DNA of 64,000 nt, taken from assembly GCF_905475395.1 (NCBI RefSeq), contig NC_058337.1:131461960-131525959 (forward strand), in the 5' to 3' direction. Positions within the stretch are counted from its first letter, which is position 1. Each line of letters begins with the position of its first letter. The notes under the pieces were generated by a model. That model was not told the DNA's origin and ran no database searches. It saw only the letters and a program-made list of their open reading frames with translations. Below are positions 42,033 through 53,196 of this stretch, one piece after another. The translations under genes and the position numbers were made by a program. This DNA comes from Chrysoperla carnea. Its lineage: Eukaryota; Arthropoda; Insecta; Neuroptera; Chrysopidae.

Positions 42033-45000
42033 ATGGCAATTTTATTAAATACCATTAATATGGCAACGCAATTTCAAAGTGGTTCAGAGTTTCATTTAAT
42101 AACGACTAATGAAATTCAAGAAAATGATTATCGAGAAATTGAACGATCCAGACGAAAATTTTTAATTATTTTTAAAACTGCGCAAGTGGTAAGTACTTTT
42201 ATAAAACCATTTTTTTTAAACACAAAGGAAAATTAAAATTTTTCCAAATTTTTTATGTTTTTAATTTAATTCAAGTGTAATTTCTTTTAGATTTTGTTAT
42301 TGATTAGTTTAACTTTGCTAATAATTGGAAGTCATTTGGTCGAAAAAACAATTTACGCAAATATTACGTTCATTGTTCATGGAGCGTTTTTAATGTTTCC
42401 AATTGTCGTTTTAAATAATCCAGGCTTTTATTCAACAAAAAATCTTGTAAATATTTTTATTTATTTTTTTATTATCTGTTTTTTTTTTTTTTTTTGGAGA
42501 TAAGAAAGGCGGAAATGATTATGCAAAATTTCATATAAATTGGGGATTGCCTTAAAAGCTGTGTTAAAGATTATATATATAATTATATCACAATTTTTTT
42601 ATCAAGAAAAAAATGTATTGATCTTTTGATTAAAATAAAAATCGATAAATCAGTGGCGGATTTAGAGATTTGCCGCCCGTAGGCTATTCAATTTTTGCCG
42701 CCTCTAAATTTTGATATCTTAGTTCACAATCATATCAATTATCTATCAATAAAATTGCAACTTTATGATTTGTGCTCCATTATCCTCATTACATCAACTT
42801 TTCCCGTATGGTTAGTACCATCGAGTACTATGGTACCGTGTTAGATCCTTGATTATTTTTGAGCTCATAAAAATTATTTGTATTTTCTAAAAAAGTTGGC
42901 TTTGTGAAAAAGTTAACAAATGTAAACATTCAATTTAAATAATTCGTGTACGACATAAGCGCTTAAGGCATGATCATTTGGATTTTCCAAACTTTTTCTT
43001 ACTACAAATAAAATAATTAACTGATAAAATGTATCCATTTTCTAATCCGCAAATTGTCTAACTTCATATTTAGTAGAGGGAATTTTTTTATTGTCATGTT
43101 GCAATCGTTCAAATATCAGTTATTCGATTGATTTAAACAAAAAGACTATACTTATTCTGAATCTCTATAAGATATCGAACTAGTTTTTTATTTAATAAAA
43201 ATTAGTCAGTATTTTTTACGCATAAAGAAATAACTTTCTGGAATAGAATTTGACAATTTGCAAACTTGCTGCAGCAATCATGATTAGACCTTCGATATTG
43301 TATCAAGATTGAATTGTGTAAGGAGATCTCATAATTATTAGGTACACGGAGAAAAAATTATAGTAATTATCAGTGAAGAAAATATGTAAAAATAACTAAA
43401 TTTCGACTATAATATGGAATCGCTATTGCGATATTCTAAAAATTCATGATCATTACATTATAATCAAAAGCGTTTAGCAATTGTTTATGCAGAGATTTTG
43501 AGATATTTATTATTTAGCACTGTATATAGGACTATATTTCGGTTTTTGTTGAATATTTTAATTCCTCTATAATTTTTGAAATTCGTATTTTGTGTGTGTA
43601 TTATAATTTTTTCTAAATTTTGTCAATCGAAATAAAAATTTATGAACTAAATTTGCCGCCCCTTAAAATTTGCCGCCCTAGGCTCCAGCCTACTCAGCCT
43701 GCTGGTAAATCCGCCACTGCGATAAATCGTTTGTAGACGCTTAAGATTGTAGATAAAAATGGTGGGTGGGTCAATTTTGGTTAAATATGACGTCATTTTA
43801 GTGATAACCAAGTTAAAATTTGTGACGTAAATCAATGTTGCCAAATCTCCTGTTTTAATGGTAGATTTGCCGCTTATTTATTTTAAATCTGTCGTTTTAA
43901 CCTTTCGTAAATCGCGTGATAAGCGCGGCGTCACATTTAAAAGTTTTTTTATAACCGCCAGAAGCTTTGCAATAAATCTAATACATATTCTAAATATTCT
44001 TGTATTCATTAAAACAAATTTCATTGCAATTATTATATCTCGAAATTAAATATTTAATTTTAAATTATTGGGGCAGATCGAATCACCGTTGTCAAGCTAA
44101 CTGTATGTCCATCTATGTTTAATTATTTGAACTTCTAATTATGATTTATAAATTTTTCTATTTTCTATTTTTATTTATGTTGGGCGGAAATTTCACGCGA
44201 TGGGCGAAGAATTAAATAAATTTTTCTCAAAAGCTAAACGGATTAAAAATTTTCAATACAGTTTTGCTTTCCTTTCTCTAGAAGTGAAAAATTATAAATT
44301 CATTCTTATATGTCCGCCATCTTGAATTTATAGATCACAGACCCACACCTAAAAAATTGTATGTTTATGAGTTTTTGAATTTTATTGGATAACTGTGACT
44401 TACATAAGACAATTCTCTGTAGGAGAGCGGTTTCTTTCACGGAACTCATTTCCAATTTTGAAAGGTTTACACCAAAAGATTCCCCGTTTTATTGAATGTC
44501 GGGCAAACATTTTTTTCATTTGTTTTCTTAAGTGAACGAAATCAAAAGTTCCGTGAAAGAAAACGTCCTGTTACTGAGAATTTTCTCTCGTAGGTAAACA
44601 TTTGTCCAGCAGGTCATAAGTCTCAATTGTGAAGTAATTCCAAAGTTCTTCGCTCCGCTATTCTTAAATTCAATTTCCTCGATAAAAACTAAAGTTGTCC
44701 CTTACATTATTTTGCAAAAAATTTTGTTCAAAAGTCTTTATAATTGTACAATTAACCCTTCTTTAACCGGAAATTCAAAATTTTGAGTGAATTTGAATAG
44801 GATTCAATGAATGAATTTTAATTATTTTATTAATTCTAATCTCAAATTGAAATTTTCAGATGGGCTATAATCTTGTAGCCGTTATTTTGATTTTAACGAA
44901 TGGTGCCATGTCTGTTGCCCATTGGATTCAAATCCAACAACATATCGCCAATTCAAGCATGGTTATCGATCCGACAACATTATCCTATCATCAAATGAAA

Positions 45001-45084
45001 GGATTTTCTGGAATACTACAACTATTAACTGGTGTATCTTATTTAATTGAAACAATCGTATTTCTACTATGGAATTTTTCCTAA
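42033..45084 (+). CDS. Uncharacterised four-membrane-segment protein
   Basis: Exons 42033-42188, 42291-42446 and 44860-45084 all meet at phase 0 and give 178 residues ending in WNFS. I do not recognise the family. The sequence has a polar N-terminus of about 42 residues (rich in E, R and N, ending RERSRRKF-like ERSRRKF) and four hydrophobic stretches at about 45-65, 73-94, 106-126 and 154-174, with a polar loop containing a possible N-glycosylation site (NSS) between segments three and four. That layout resembles small four-helix membrane proteins such as the MARVEL group, but this is inference from topology only. An in-frame TAG at 42018-42020 precedes the ATG; a second ATG in frame lies at 42060. 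The 2.4-kb second intron holds an hAT MITE. An AATAAA follows at 45242. Confidence 0.72.
42651..43719. mobile_element. hAT-type non-autonomous element with exact 8-bp target duplication
   Basis: Begins CAGTGGCGGATTTA and ends with its complement TAAATCCGCCACTG; both subterminal regions carry TTTGCCGCCC motifs in opposite orientation. The 8-base CGATAAAT is present immediately outside both ends (42643-42650 and 43720-43727). There is no transposase frame across its 1069 bases. Confidence 0.93.
44430..44564. repeat. Short inverted repeat
   Basis: GTTTCTTTCACGGAACT (44430-44446) is matched by AGTTCCGTGAAAGAAAAC (44547-44564). Weaker complementarity continues outward (AGAATTGTC and GAGAATTTTC), suggesting a small foldback element in intron 2 of the membrane-protein gene. 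Confidence 0.55.
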
Positions 45085-45241
45085 TAGAAAAATTATTGAA
45101 GGAAAATATATGAAATGTATCATATATTTATATAAATCATCGCAAAGATCATGGACTTGATTCATTATGGCTGGACCCCAAATTATCAGTCATTTATATT
45201 TTATTGGAATGAAATTATATATTAAAAGAATTGTACATAAA

Positions 45242-45247
45242 AATAAA
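45242..45247 (+). promoter_or_regulatory. Candidate poly(A) signal of the four-segment protein gene
   Basis: Canonical AATAAA 158 bases after the stop codon. Confidence 0.45.
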
Positions 45248-45659
45248 TGAAACCCAGATGTGGTTTCAGAAAAAAAAGGAATTTGGATTTTTATGCTTGA
45301 ATGTGTTGTGGTACGAGAGTTTGTGGCAAAAAATTGAATGATTTTCGTCAAAAGTTATATTTTAACGTTGACGTATTGTTTATTTCAACGTTGACGTATT
45401 TTTTTAACGTATTGTCGTCAGAGACCCGGGTGTTGGAATGTGAGAAATATTTTGTAGTCAAAGATGTCTAAATGTTCAATAAATGTAGTTTAGTTTTATA
45501 ATTCTGAATAAAAAATTAAAAAATTGTTCATTTGTATTAATTGAAAATAAAATTCGAAGAGATAGAGTTCTAAGACAAATAGATCCAATCCCAACTCCGC
45601 AATCTTTTTAAGAATATTGCGGACCAAGAATATTCCGCAATATTTTTAACAATATTGGT

Positions 45660-45885
45660 ACAGTCGAGGCACGTTAATTAAAAGGAGAAAAATTTGTTTC
45701 GGCGTGTATCATAAATTCTAAACTTACGAGGCAAATTCCGACCAGTCACCATCAATCAATAATACGTGAAAATTAAATTAAAAAATAATAAAAATCGGTT
45801 TACCAATTTTGGAGCTACGATGTCACAGGCAGACACGTTAAACCTATAATGCCCCTCTTTTTTAGTCGGGGGTTGAAAATACTCG
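45660..45885 (+). mobile_element. LINE 3' tail-like remnant
   Basis: The run GGAGCTACGATGTCACAGGC followed by AGACACGTTAAAC, then TTTTTTAGTCGGGGGTTGAAA, resembles 3' UTRs of common insect non-LTR elements. Non-coding; identification is by remembered sequence style only. Confidence 0.4.
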
Positions 45886-46309
45886 AATCAGTTTGGATAT
45901 CTTATTTAATCTTAAGTTTCAAACTAAAGTTATTTGTTGAAATGCGAAAAGTGATAAAAAAATAGAATATGTGGATCGTAGAAACATACACGTTTTGTTC
46001 CCTTTTACAAAATGAAAGTAGTAACCGAAAAAAGTTTTCGTAACAACAATTGAATTTCAAAATAAAAAAATTTGCCAAAAAATTTAAGAAAACGCAAAAA
46101 CAAATTCTCTTTCCTTAAAAGTAAACAGAATTACTTGCAAGGAAGAATTAAAATGCTTTTAATAAAATTCAAATCTAGAATTTAATTATTATCGATATAA
46201 ACAATTAAAATGGAGGATATTTACTGCTTTGTAAATAAATATTGTTTAATACATTTCTAAAACTTTCTATGTATTTTTTTTTTTATTATAAAGTCCTAGT
46301 TATATAATT

Positions 46310-49021
46310 ATGAATACTACAATAAATATAAACGATTTTGATAAAATTTGTCGAATTTGTTTAATAATCAAAGAAAATATGATTGAAATATCAACACGTG
46401 AAATAATACATATGTTAGAGGAATGTACTTCTGTACAAGTTAGTAATTCAAATTTTTTGTTGAATTTTCTCTTATTTTACCTTTACCAAGAAATAATTAT
46501 ATTTTACATGAATTAAAATTAATCAAATATAAAATTTATGTTTCTTCACTTTAAATGATAATTGTTTAATTCACCCATTCCCCAGTAGCCTGTTTCTGTT
46601 AAAAAATAAGCCTAGTAAAACTGTTTTTAGTTTTAAGAATTAGAACTTAACTGGATTACAAAAAAGAACCATTTTAATTTTCGGGCGTTCGTTTATTTTC
46701 AAGAATGTATTTTCCTTAAATAATTCTACTTCGTTTCATTTAAAAACTATCTAACTATTCCCTCACTTTGAGCACGAGTTTAACTATATAGACCGTCTTA
46801 AAGACCGGTATTTAACTCGAAAAGTTGATCGGAATTTTACTTTAGTCTACTGCAATAATTTTCTTTTATGAAATATAACTACATATAAAACTGAAAGGGT
46901 CGGAAATGATGTACCTTAAAATGAATGAGAATAATCCGCGAGGAGTATCTACAATTGTATGTAGGCCTCTATCACGAATCGGTGACAAAGCGGAGTTCAA
47001 TTATAATCGCATTTATTTATACAGACGGGTAGCTTGCCAGAATTTATTTTTTTCTCTTGTTTATATACCGCCTACTTATAAAAGTTAATTTTTTTGTATT
47101 CTTGTTGAAGTGAAAACTTCTATAGAGGTGCGTTAGACAATTGGTAGGGTAAAATCTTATGGATTCATGTCAGTAATGCTACGTTATTATCATCATCATC
47201 GTCAGAAACATGTTGACGATGATATTCTAACAGATATAACACCGTAACCAAGGAAACTCAAACTTTTTTAAATAAAAAAACACTACAACTCTGTAATAAT
47301 AATTAAAAATGTACAATTAACTATTAACTAAATGATTCTGATCTTTGGTAACTTCTGATTACTGTTCATAGATGGCGTTTGACATAAAATTTGAAAAAAA
47401 TGATCAATTTTATGATTTGTTTATATTTTTATAATATTAATTATTATTATAGTTTTTTATACACACGTTAATTATTATTTATTTTTTTTTTTTAAATTAG
47501 GAATCGAGAGATCTGAAATTACCTGAACACATATGCCTTGAATGTTCTTGGCAATTAAAAACCGCTTACGATTTTAAAAAACAATGCAACGTATCACGAG
47601 AAATTTTATATTCAATATTAAGAAAAGAGGAAAATTGTAAAGAAAATATTAAGACTGAATTATATGAAGACTTTTCAACTAAAACAGAACTATATCCATA
47701 CAGCGAGGTTGAAACGTTATTAACCGAAGATACAAAAGAAAATTGCATCGAAACTAAGACTGAGATAATTAATAATGAAATAAGTAAATTAAATTCAGAG
47801 GATTCAAATGACTGTGAAAAATACTCTGATGATGAAATCCAAGGAGGTGACGATTCATCTGAAGAAGATGAAGAATCAAATGATGAAGATGAATCAAAAC
47901 ATACCGAAGAATCGGATGACAATGAGAATCATGAAGGTTACGATCGTAAACAACGATCTTTAGCTGATATTTTGCTCAAGAAATACAAAATTTATGGATT
48001 AACGTGTAATATATGTCATAAGGAAATTAGTACAAGATCTACGTTATTACGTCACATGGAAATTCACGATCAAAATCGTGCGCTGAAATACAAGTGCAAT
48101 CTTTGTAATAAAGGATTCTATGCTGAGGAAAATTTAAAGAAACATATAAATCGTCATATGGGTAAAACAAAGCTACAATGTGATTTATGTCCGAAACGAT
48201 TTTACGTGCTAAGTGCACTCGGTGTACATTACAAGTCTAGTCATAAAATTAAACCGAAACGTTGTACACGATGTCCTTTGGAATTTTACCACCCTTTACA
48301 ATTAGAACAACATGAACAGACTCACGATGAGAAAAAATTAATCTGTGATGTATGCGGAAAAGTTTTTCCAAAGAAAAATAAATTAACACGACATAAAAAG
48401 AATCATACACAAGATCGACCGTTTACGTGTTCAATCTGTAATAAATGTTTTAAAACAAAGGGCAGCTTACAAACACATATCAAATTACGTCACGAAGAAA
48501 CGGATCGTCGTGAAATGTGCTATATTTGTGGGAAATTAGTACCAGTTGGAACATTTACGGTACACTTAGAGACACATAAAGATCGTAGTGTTGCATGTCC
48601 TGAATGTGATAAAGTTTTTGCAAATAAAATTATCTTAGAACGGCATATTTACCATAAACATACCGATGATGGTAGTGCCACGAAATTTTATTGTAAAATA
48701 TGTAACAAAGGTTTAGGTAGTAAGGGTACATTGTCAACGCACATGCGTATTACGCACTCGGAAGCGAAAAAAATTGAATGTCATATATGTGGGAAAGCGT
48801 ATAAATTGGTATCGCATGTTAATGTACATATTAAAAGTGCCCATATGGATATTAGACCGCATATATGTCAAACATGTTCGAAAGCTTTTCATAGTAAGTC
48901 TGAATTGAAAAATCATATGCGTACGCATACTGGAGAACGGCCATTTCCATGTCATATATGTGGTAAAGCGTTTGGATTTAAAACTGTACTTAAAACTCAT
49001 ATGAAAGTACACTCAAAATAA
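46310..49021 (+). CDS. ZAD-domain C2H2 zinc-finger protein, 12 fingers
   Basis: Two exons, 46310-46438 and 47501-49021, join at phase 0 into 549 residues. The N-terminus carries a zinc-finger-associated domain: CRIC in exon 1 and CLECSWQLKTAYDFKKQC in exon 2 supply its four cysteines, so the intron splits the domain. ZAD proteins are insect nuclear DNA-binding factors that dimerise through this domain. A long acidic linker (roughly 100-185, rich in D, E and S) follows. Twelve C2H2 fingers run from about residue 202 to the end, several with the H/C-linker TGERPF-type spacing only before the last finger (THTGERPFPC); the seventh (CYICGKLVPVGTFTVHLETH) is atypical in lacking the usual F. An in-frame TAA at 46289-46291 supports the start. 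The family expands fast, so I assign no gene name. Confidence 0.93.
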
Positions 49022-49236
49022 AAATTATCTTTATTTTAAATTTTTTTTAAAAGACTAAAACAAAAATCAATTGAATTTCACACTGCTTCCACTTTTATTG
49101 TATTTATTTCATTTTATTTTAATTCAGCTATCCAGAAAAACGTAATCGGATATCTACTGCGGTGTGAAATAATTTCAAAGTCTTTTTTCAATTAAAATTA
49201 CTCAAAATGGTGATTGTAAAGTTTGTGTAAGATTTG

Positions 49237-49242
49237 AATAAA
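49237..49242 (+). promoter_or_regulatory. Candidate poly(A) signal of the ZAD zinc-finger gene
   Basis: Canonical AATAAA 216 bases after the stop codon. Confidence 0.4.
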
Positions 49243-50894
49243 ACTATAATAGTTTGAAGCGCTTACATTCTTTCAATAACCATACCAAGCGATTAATTTT
49301 ATACAAATTAGATATAGAAAATCTATTATCTTAACGAAGAAAACAATTCTTGCCTAATTTATTGAAAAGATTAGCAAAAAAAAAAAAAACTCATAGATTT
49401 GCAGTTGTGTGTGTGTATTGTATACATGTATGGATATAATGTCTTAGTATTGTACACTGTTGTAACAATTAGTGCACATAATATATGTTGATGATTATAA
49501 CGAGTGAACTGACTGAAGTAGATGTAGAGAGAGCTTGTGTAGGATAACAATGCGCATTCATTTTTGTGCGGGCGCAAATATTATATTATATCTATCTCTT
49601 GCGTATTGTTATTCGGAACTAGCCCCATTTTGAGTGATGAAGTTGGTCTATTCAGTACTTTATTGTTCTGAACATACACATTGTTGAAAAGACTAATAAG
49701 ACTTTTATTTGTATATAAATAATTTTATCTCATTTTTTTAACTGAATAAAATTTGTATGTTATTATTGTTTATATTATTCATTGATTACCTTTTTACGGC
49801 GTGAGCGGCGAGTACCAACACCTACGGTCTCGCGGCTTGAAGAATGCGACAAAAAAATCTATTCGTCATCTTAGTTTAGTACACGATAAATTGTATATTA
49901 TTACTCTGTGAAATTTGTGTTTCATTCCAAAGAGTATAGGGTAGAGAAGAAGCAGGAATATATTCATTCCACTGGCAATTCTTAGATAAAATATAGATTG
50001 AACTATCAACTCTATTGTAATTCTTGTCTACTTCAATAGATGTCACCATTAACACAACAAAACAATAGTTTGACAAAATTTAATTATTCGACCCATCAAC
50101 TTATTACAAACATCAACTTTATTTCTACCTCTTGGACAAATAGACGGCTTCAAGCCTAGCTTTCAGCCACTAAGCTCGCTGTATTCACATTGTAGTATGT
50201 ATAGCATTATATATTCTATGATGTATAGATATCAGTTTAGAATGCATAAGTATAATTATAATTTTTTCCAAAAAAATTTAAAATAACTGTATGTGATGGT
50301 GGGGTCAATTGTTCTTCAATTCAGCTGTTCAATCTAGCCACAGAATGATCTGATCCGGGTTATTCTTAGCGTACTTGTACTACCGTCGAGACGAACCGGA
50401 CCTGTGCCATCAGTGCCCTTAGTAATGCGTTCCTCAGATAGCCACTTCCAGATCACGTTGTGTATTGATTGAACAATTGAAATAGAAATATTAAACCTAT
50501 GGATTAGAATTCCAACACTCTACCAAGCCTACCACAACCACCGTTGGAAATGACAAAAAAAAAATATAATGTAAATTTTTGCGCAATTGGTCTATAGTTG
50601 ACTTAGATTAGAGCTAAAACTGCACTAAAATTGGGTTGGTTTTTTTAAAATTATGAAAAAAAAGATTGTATAATTGGTGTTTGAGAACTTTCTTTTAAAA
50701 TTTACCAGAGACCCCGCTTTTGATACGAACTAGGGTACTTTGTATCCGTAGTCAGAAGCGCAAACAACGGACACCTATCTGGTTCATTTGTTAATATTTA
50801 ATAAGTATAATTTTATTGTAAGAAAATTTGGTTTTATCGTGAAATCACCGACCACCTTTATTGTAGCAAGATAAATTGAATTGAATTGAATTTT

Positions 50895-51005
50895 ATAAGC
50901 TATAATACTTTGAAGTTTCATCAAAATCCACCAATTAGTTTTTGAGTGAAAGCGTAACAAACAAACAAACAAACAAAACAACATTCACATGTATAATATT
51001 AGTTT
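50895..51005 (+). mobile_element. LINE 3' tail-like remnant with (ACAA)n
   Basis: Has GAAGTTTCATCAAAATCCACC followed by GAGTGAAAGCGTAACAAAC and several ACAAACAA units, a pattern common at 3' ends of insect non-LTR elements; related wording occurs at 55260 and 60630. Confidence 0.45.
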
Positions 51006-51498
51006 GGATTAGGATTAATTATTTGTAATTTACTATTATCACGCAAGGTTGTTTATATCTCACCTACGTATAAATAACTTAAAAACAAATTTTGTCGAAT
51101 TGAAAAATAAAACTCGATAAAAACATAAATTTGTTTTTGAATGAAATATGTAAACAACATAGGTATATTATTAATTTATTGTGAATTATATTTTTGTAAC
51201 TATGATAGTGTCATAAAAACTGATACTTGGTTTTAATGTTGCATATACTTATGTAATCGATTTTAGAAATTTTCTTACAAATGCATATATGCCTGTAATA
51301 TCCTGTACCTGTAGGTACCTATAGGTAGTGATGAATCTGATATTACAGGTAATCTAATAGATAAGATTATGTAGAATAAGAAAGTATGTTTGTTTGTGCC
51401 ATTTTTACAACAAAACGGAAGCATCAACGGGCATAAGTTTTTGCAGGGGAATATAATTGAAGCACCAACGAGTTGAGATGGAAAGCCATGTGAAATTC

Positions 51499-51705
51499 AT
51501 TACTAATTCCTTTAAACTTTTACGAAGCAAGATAATAAATGCCTTCAATTTTGCACCTCTCTACATTTTTTCTTGATTTTGACAATTTTTTCTGCAGTTC
51601 CCAGAAGGATTACTAATTCCTTTAAAGTTCAACGAAGCAAGATAATGTTTCCAATTTTTTCCCTCTCTACATTTTATCTCGAATTTGATAGTTTTTCTGC
51701 AGTAA
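51499..51705 (+). repeat. Tandem duplication, two ~100-base units, period 110
   Basis: ATTACTAATTCCTTTAAA starts at 51499 and again at 51609; both units continue with ACGAAGCAAGATAAT, CCTCTCTACATTTT and end in TTTTTCTGCAG. Modest divergence between the copies. Confidence 0.85.
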
Positions 51706-52104
51706 TTTGTGGTTTCCAAAATAAATATCTTCTGATATTTGTATCAGCTAAATTTATGCCTTTTTTGGCTAACTGATCAACTCATATAAGGAAAATCAGT
51801 AGTACTTCGATTTCTTACACGAGTGGAGTACCTGCGCTCTTTGCCATTGCCATTTTCCGGCTTATCTACTGGATTATTATTTAGGCTCATATTAAAACTT
51901 ACTGGCAACTATAGCCCTAAGAATAGGTATCGCTGGTATTGGCTACTTTAGACGAAACATACTATAAAAAAGTGTTAGCTTTTTATCGAATCACTGTGTA
52001 AATAATATATACGTAAATATTTATATTAGAAAATATAATATTCGGCAAATATTATCAAAGAATATAATTTTAATCGATTTCATTATAAGTAAAAACCGTT
52101 TAAG

Positions 52105-52240
52105 CATAACTAAAAGCATGACAAATATTTTTGTATAAAGAAAATTATAACAAGCGGCACTCGTTTTTAAATCAAATATATTTAGAGTGATGAAATGAAT
52201 GTTATTTGTGTGTTATTTCTTCTATAATAGATTTTCTCTA
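52105..52240 (+). repeat. Dispersed repeat, copy 2 (partner at 21480-21610)
   Basis: Shares AAGCGGCA, AGTGATGAAAT and TTTGTGTGTTATTTCTTCT with the copy near 21550, in the same orientation. It immediately precedes the MITE at 52276. Confidence 0.55.
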
Positions 52241-52275
52241 AAACTTTAGGAATCAATATATCAAAAACTATGGTA

Positions 52276-52946
52276 TACAACGTGTTCTGTTATTGATTGC
52301 AGAAACCTAGCTCCACAAAATAAGCTCCATCAAGAGCAACAAAAAAACTATTTTTCAAATTTGGGTCTGGGGGCCTAATTTAGGAGATACGGATATGTCA
52401 AAAATGGATACATTTGTTCATTCGCTGATTATCATTTGATAACCAGTAGCCAATGATAATCAGTAGATATGAGTAAGTTTCACTTAATAATGGAAGGGAT
52501 TTAAAAAAAAAAGTATAAAATTATTTCATTGGAATTGGTCAAACTGTCCCACTTTTTATATTTGTATTCTATTATTGTGAGAAAATAATAATAATTATAA
52601 GTAAACATTTTATCATAGGGCGTAAACAAACAAACCATATTAGATTACGTACAATAATCTAATGTTTTTACAAAATAATATAATCCAATTAAATCATTTT
52701 ATACTTTTTAAAAATCCCTTCCTTAGTTGAATATTATTAAATGAAATTTACTAATATCTACTGATTATCATTGGCTACTAGTTATCGAATGATAGTCAGT
52801 GAATGAACAAATGTATCAATTTTTGCCATACCCATATCTCCCAAATTAATCCTCAGATCCAAATTTGGAAAAGAGTTTTTTTGTTGCTCTTGATGAGCTT
52901 ATTTTGTGGAGCTAGGTTTCTGCAGTCAATAACAGAACACGGTGTA
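52276..52946. mobile_element. TA-flanked MITE with ~240-base inverted arms
   Basis: Left end TACAACGTGTTCTGTTATTG and the complement of the right end TACACCGTGTTCTGTTATTG differ at one base; complementarity continues for about 240 bases on each side (shared blocks include GCAGAAACCTAGCTCCACAA). TA borders both ends (52274-52275, 52947-52948). No transposase frame. Confidence 0.87.
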
Positions 52947-53196
52947 TATCGAAAAATTGTACTTCCAGTTTATTTTCCTAAACTGTAACAAAATCCACTC
53001 TCGATATGTGAAATAAATATTTGCATATACTCATTTTAATTGGAACGTCCTTAAGTATAGTTAATTATATGATTATTATTCTTTAAAATAAAATCAATAT
53101 TAAATTTTTATGCAACTTGCTTGCAGTAAAGAATATCATTTTATATAAACCATTATAATTGAATACCTCTTTCCAGATTGACAAATATTGCTGACA

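Larger units (their letters stand above)
45085..46309. other. Intergenic region before the ZAD zinc-finger gene
   Basis: Contains the upstream gene's 3' UTR, a short duplicated AACGTTGACGTATT (about 45364 and 45391), a LINE-tail-like stretch and AT-rich sequence that should include the promoter of the next gene. No open frame of note. Confidence 0.5.
49022..53196. other. 4.2-kb intergenic region before the gustatory receptor
   Basis: No gene supported. It holds an AATAAA at 49237-49242 for the zinc-finger gene, a segment at about 49790-49925 similar to 27075-27160, a LINE-tail fragment, a tandem duplication, a dispersed repeat and a long-armed MITE. A possible splice acceptor (CTTTCCAG ending 53176) just before the receptor start suggests a non-coding first exon somewhere upstream. 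Confidence 0.5.

Noticed and set aside
41809-42048. 79-codon frame overlapping the start of the four-segment membrane protein
   Set aside because: It overlaps the called start in another frame and has no domain; probably 5' untranslated sequence.
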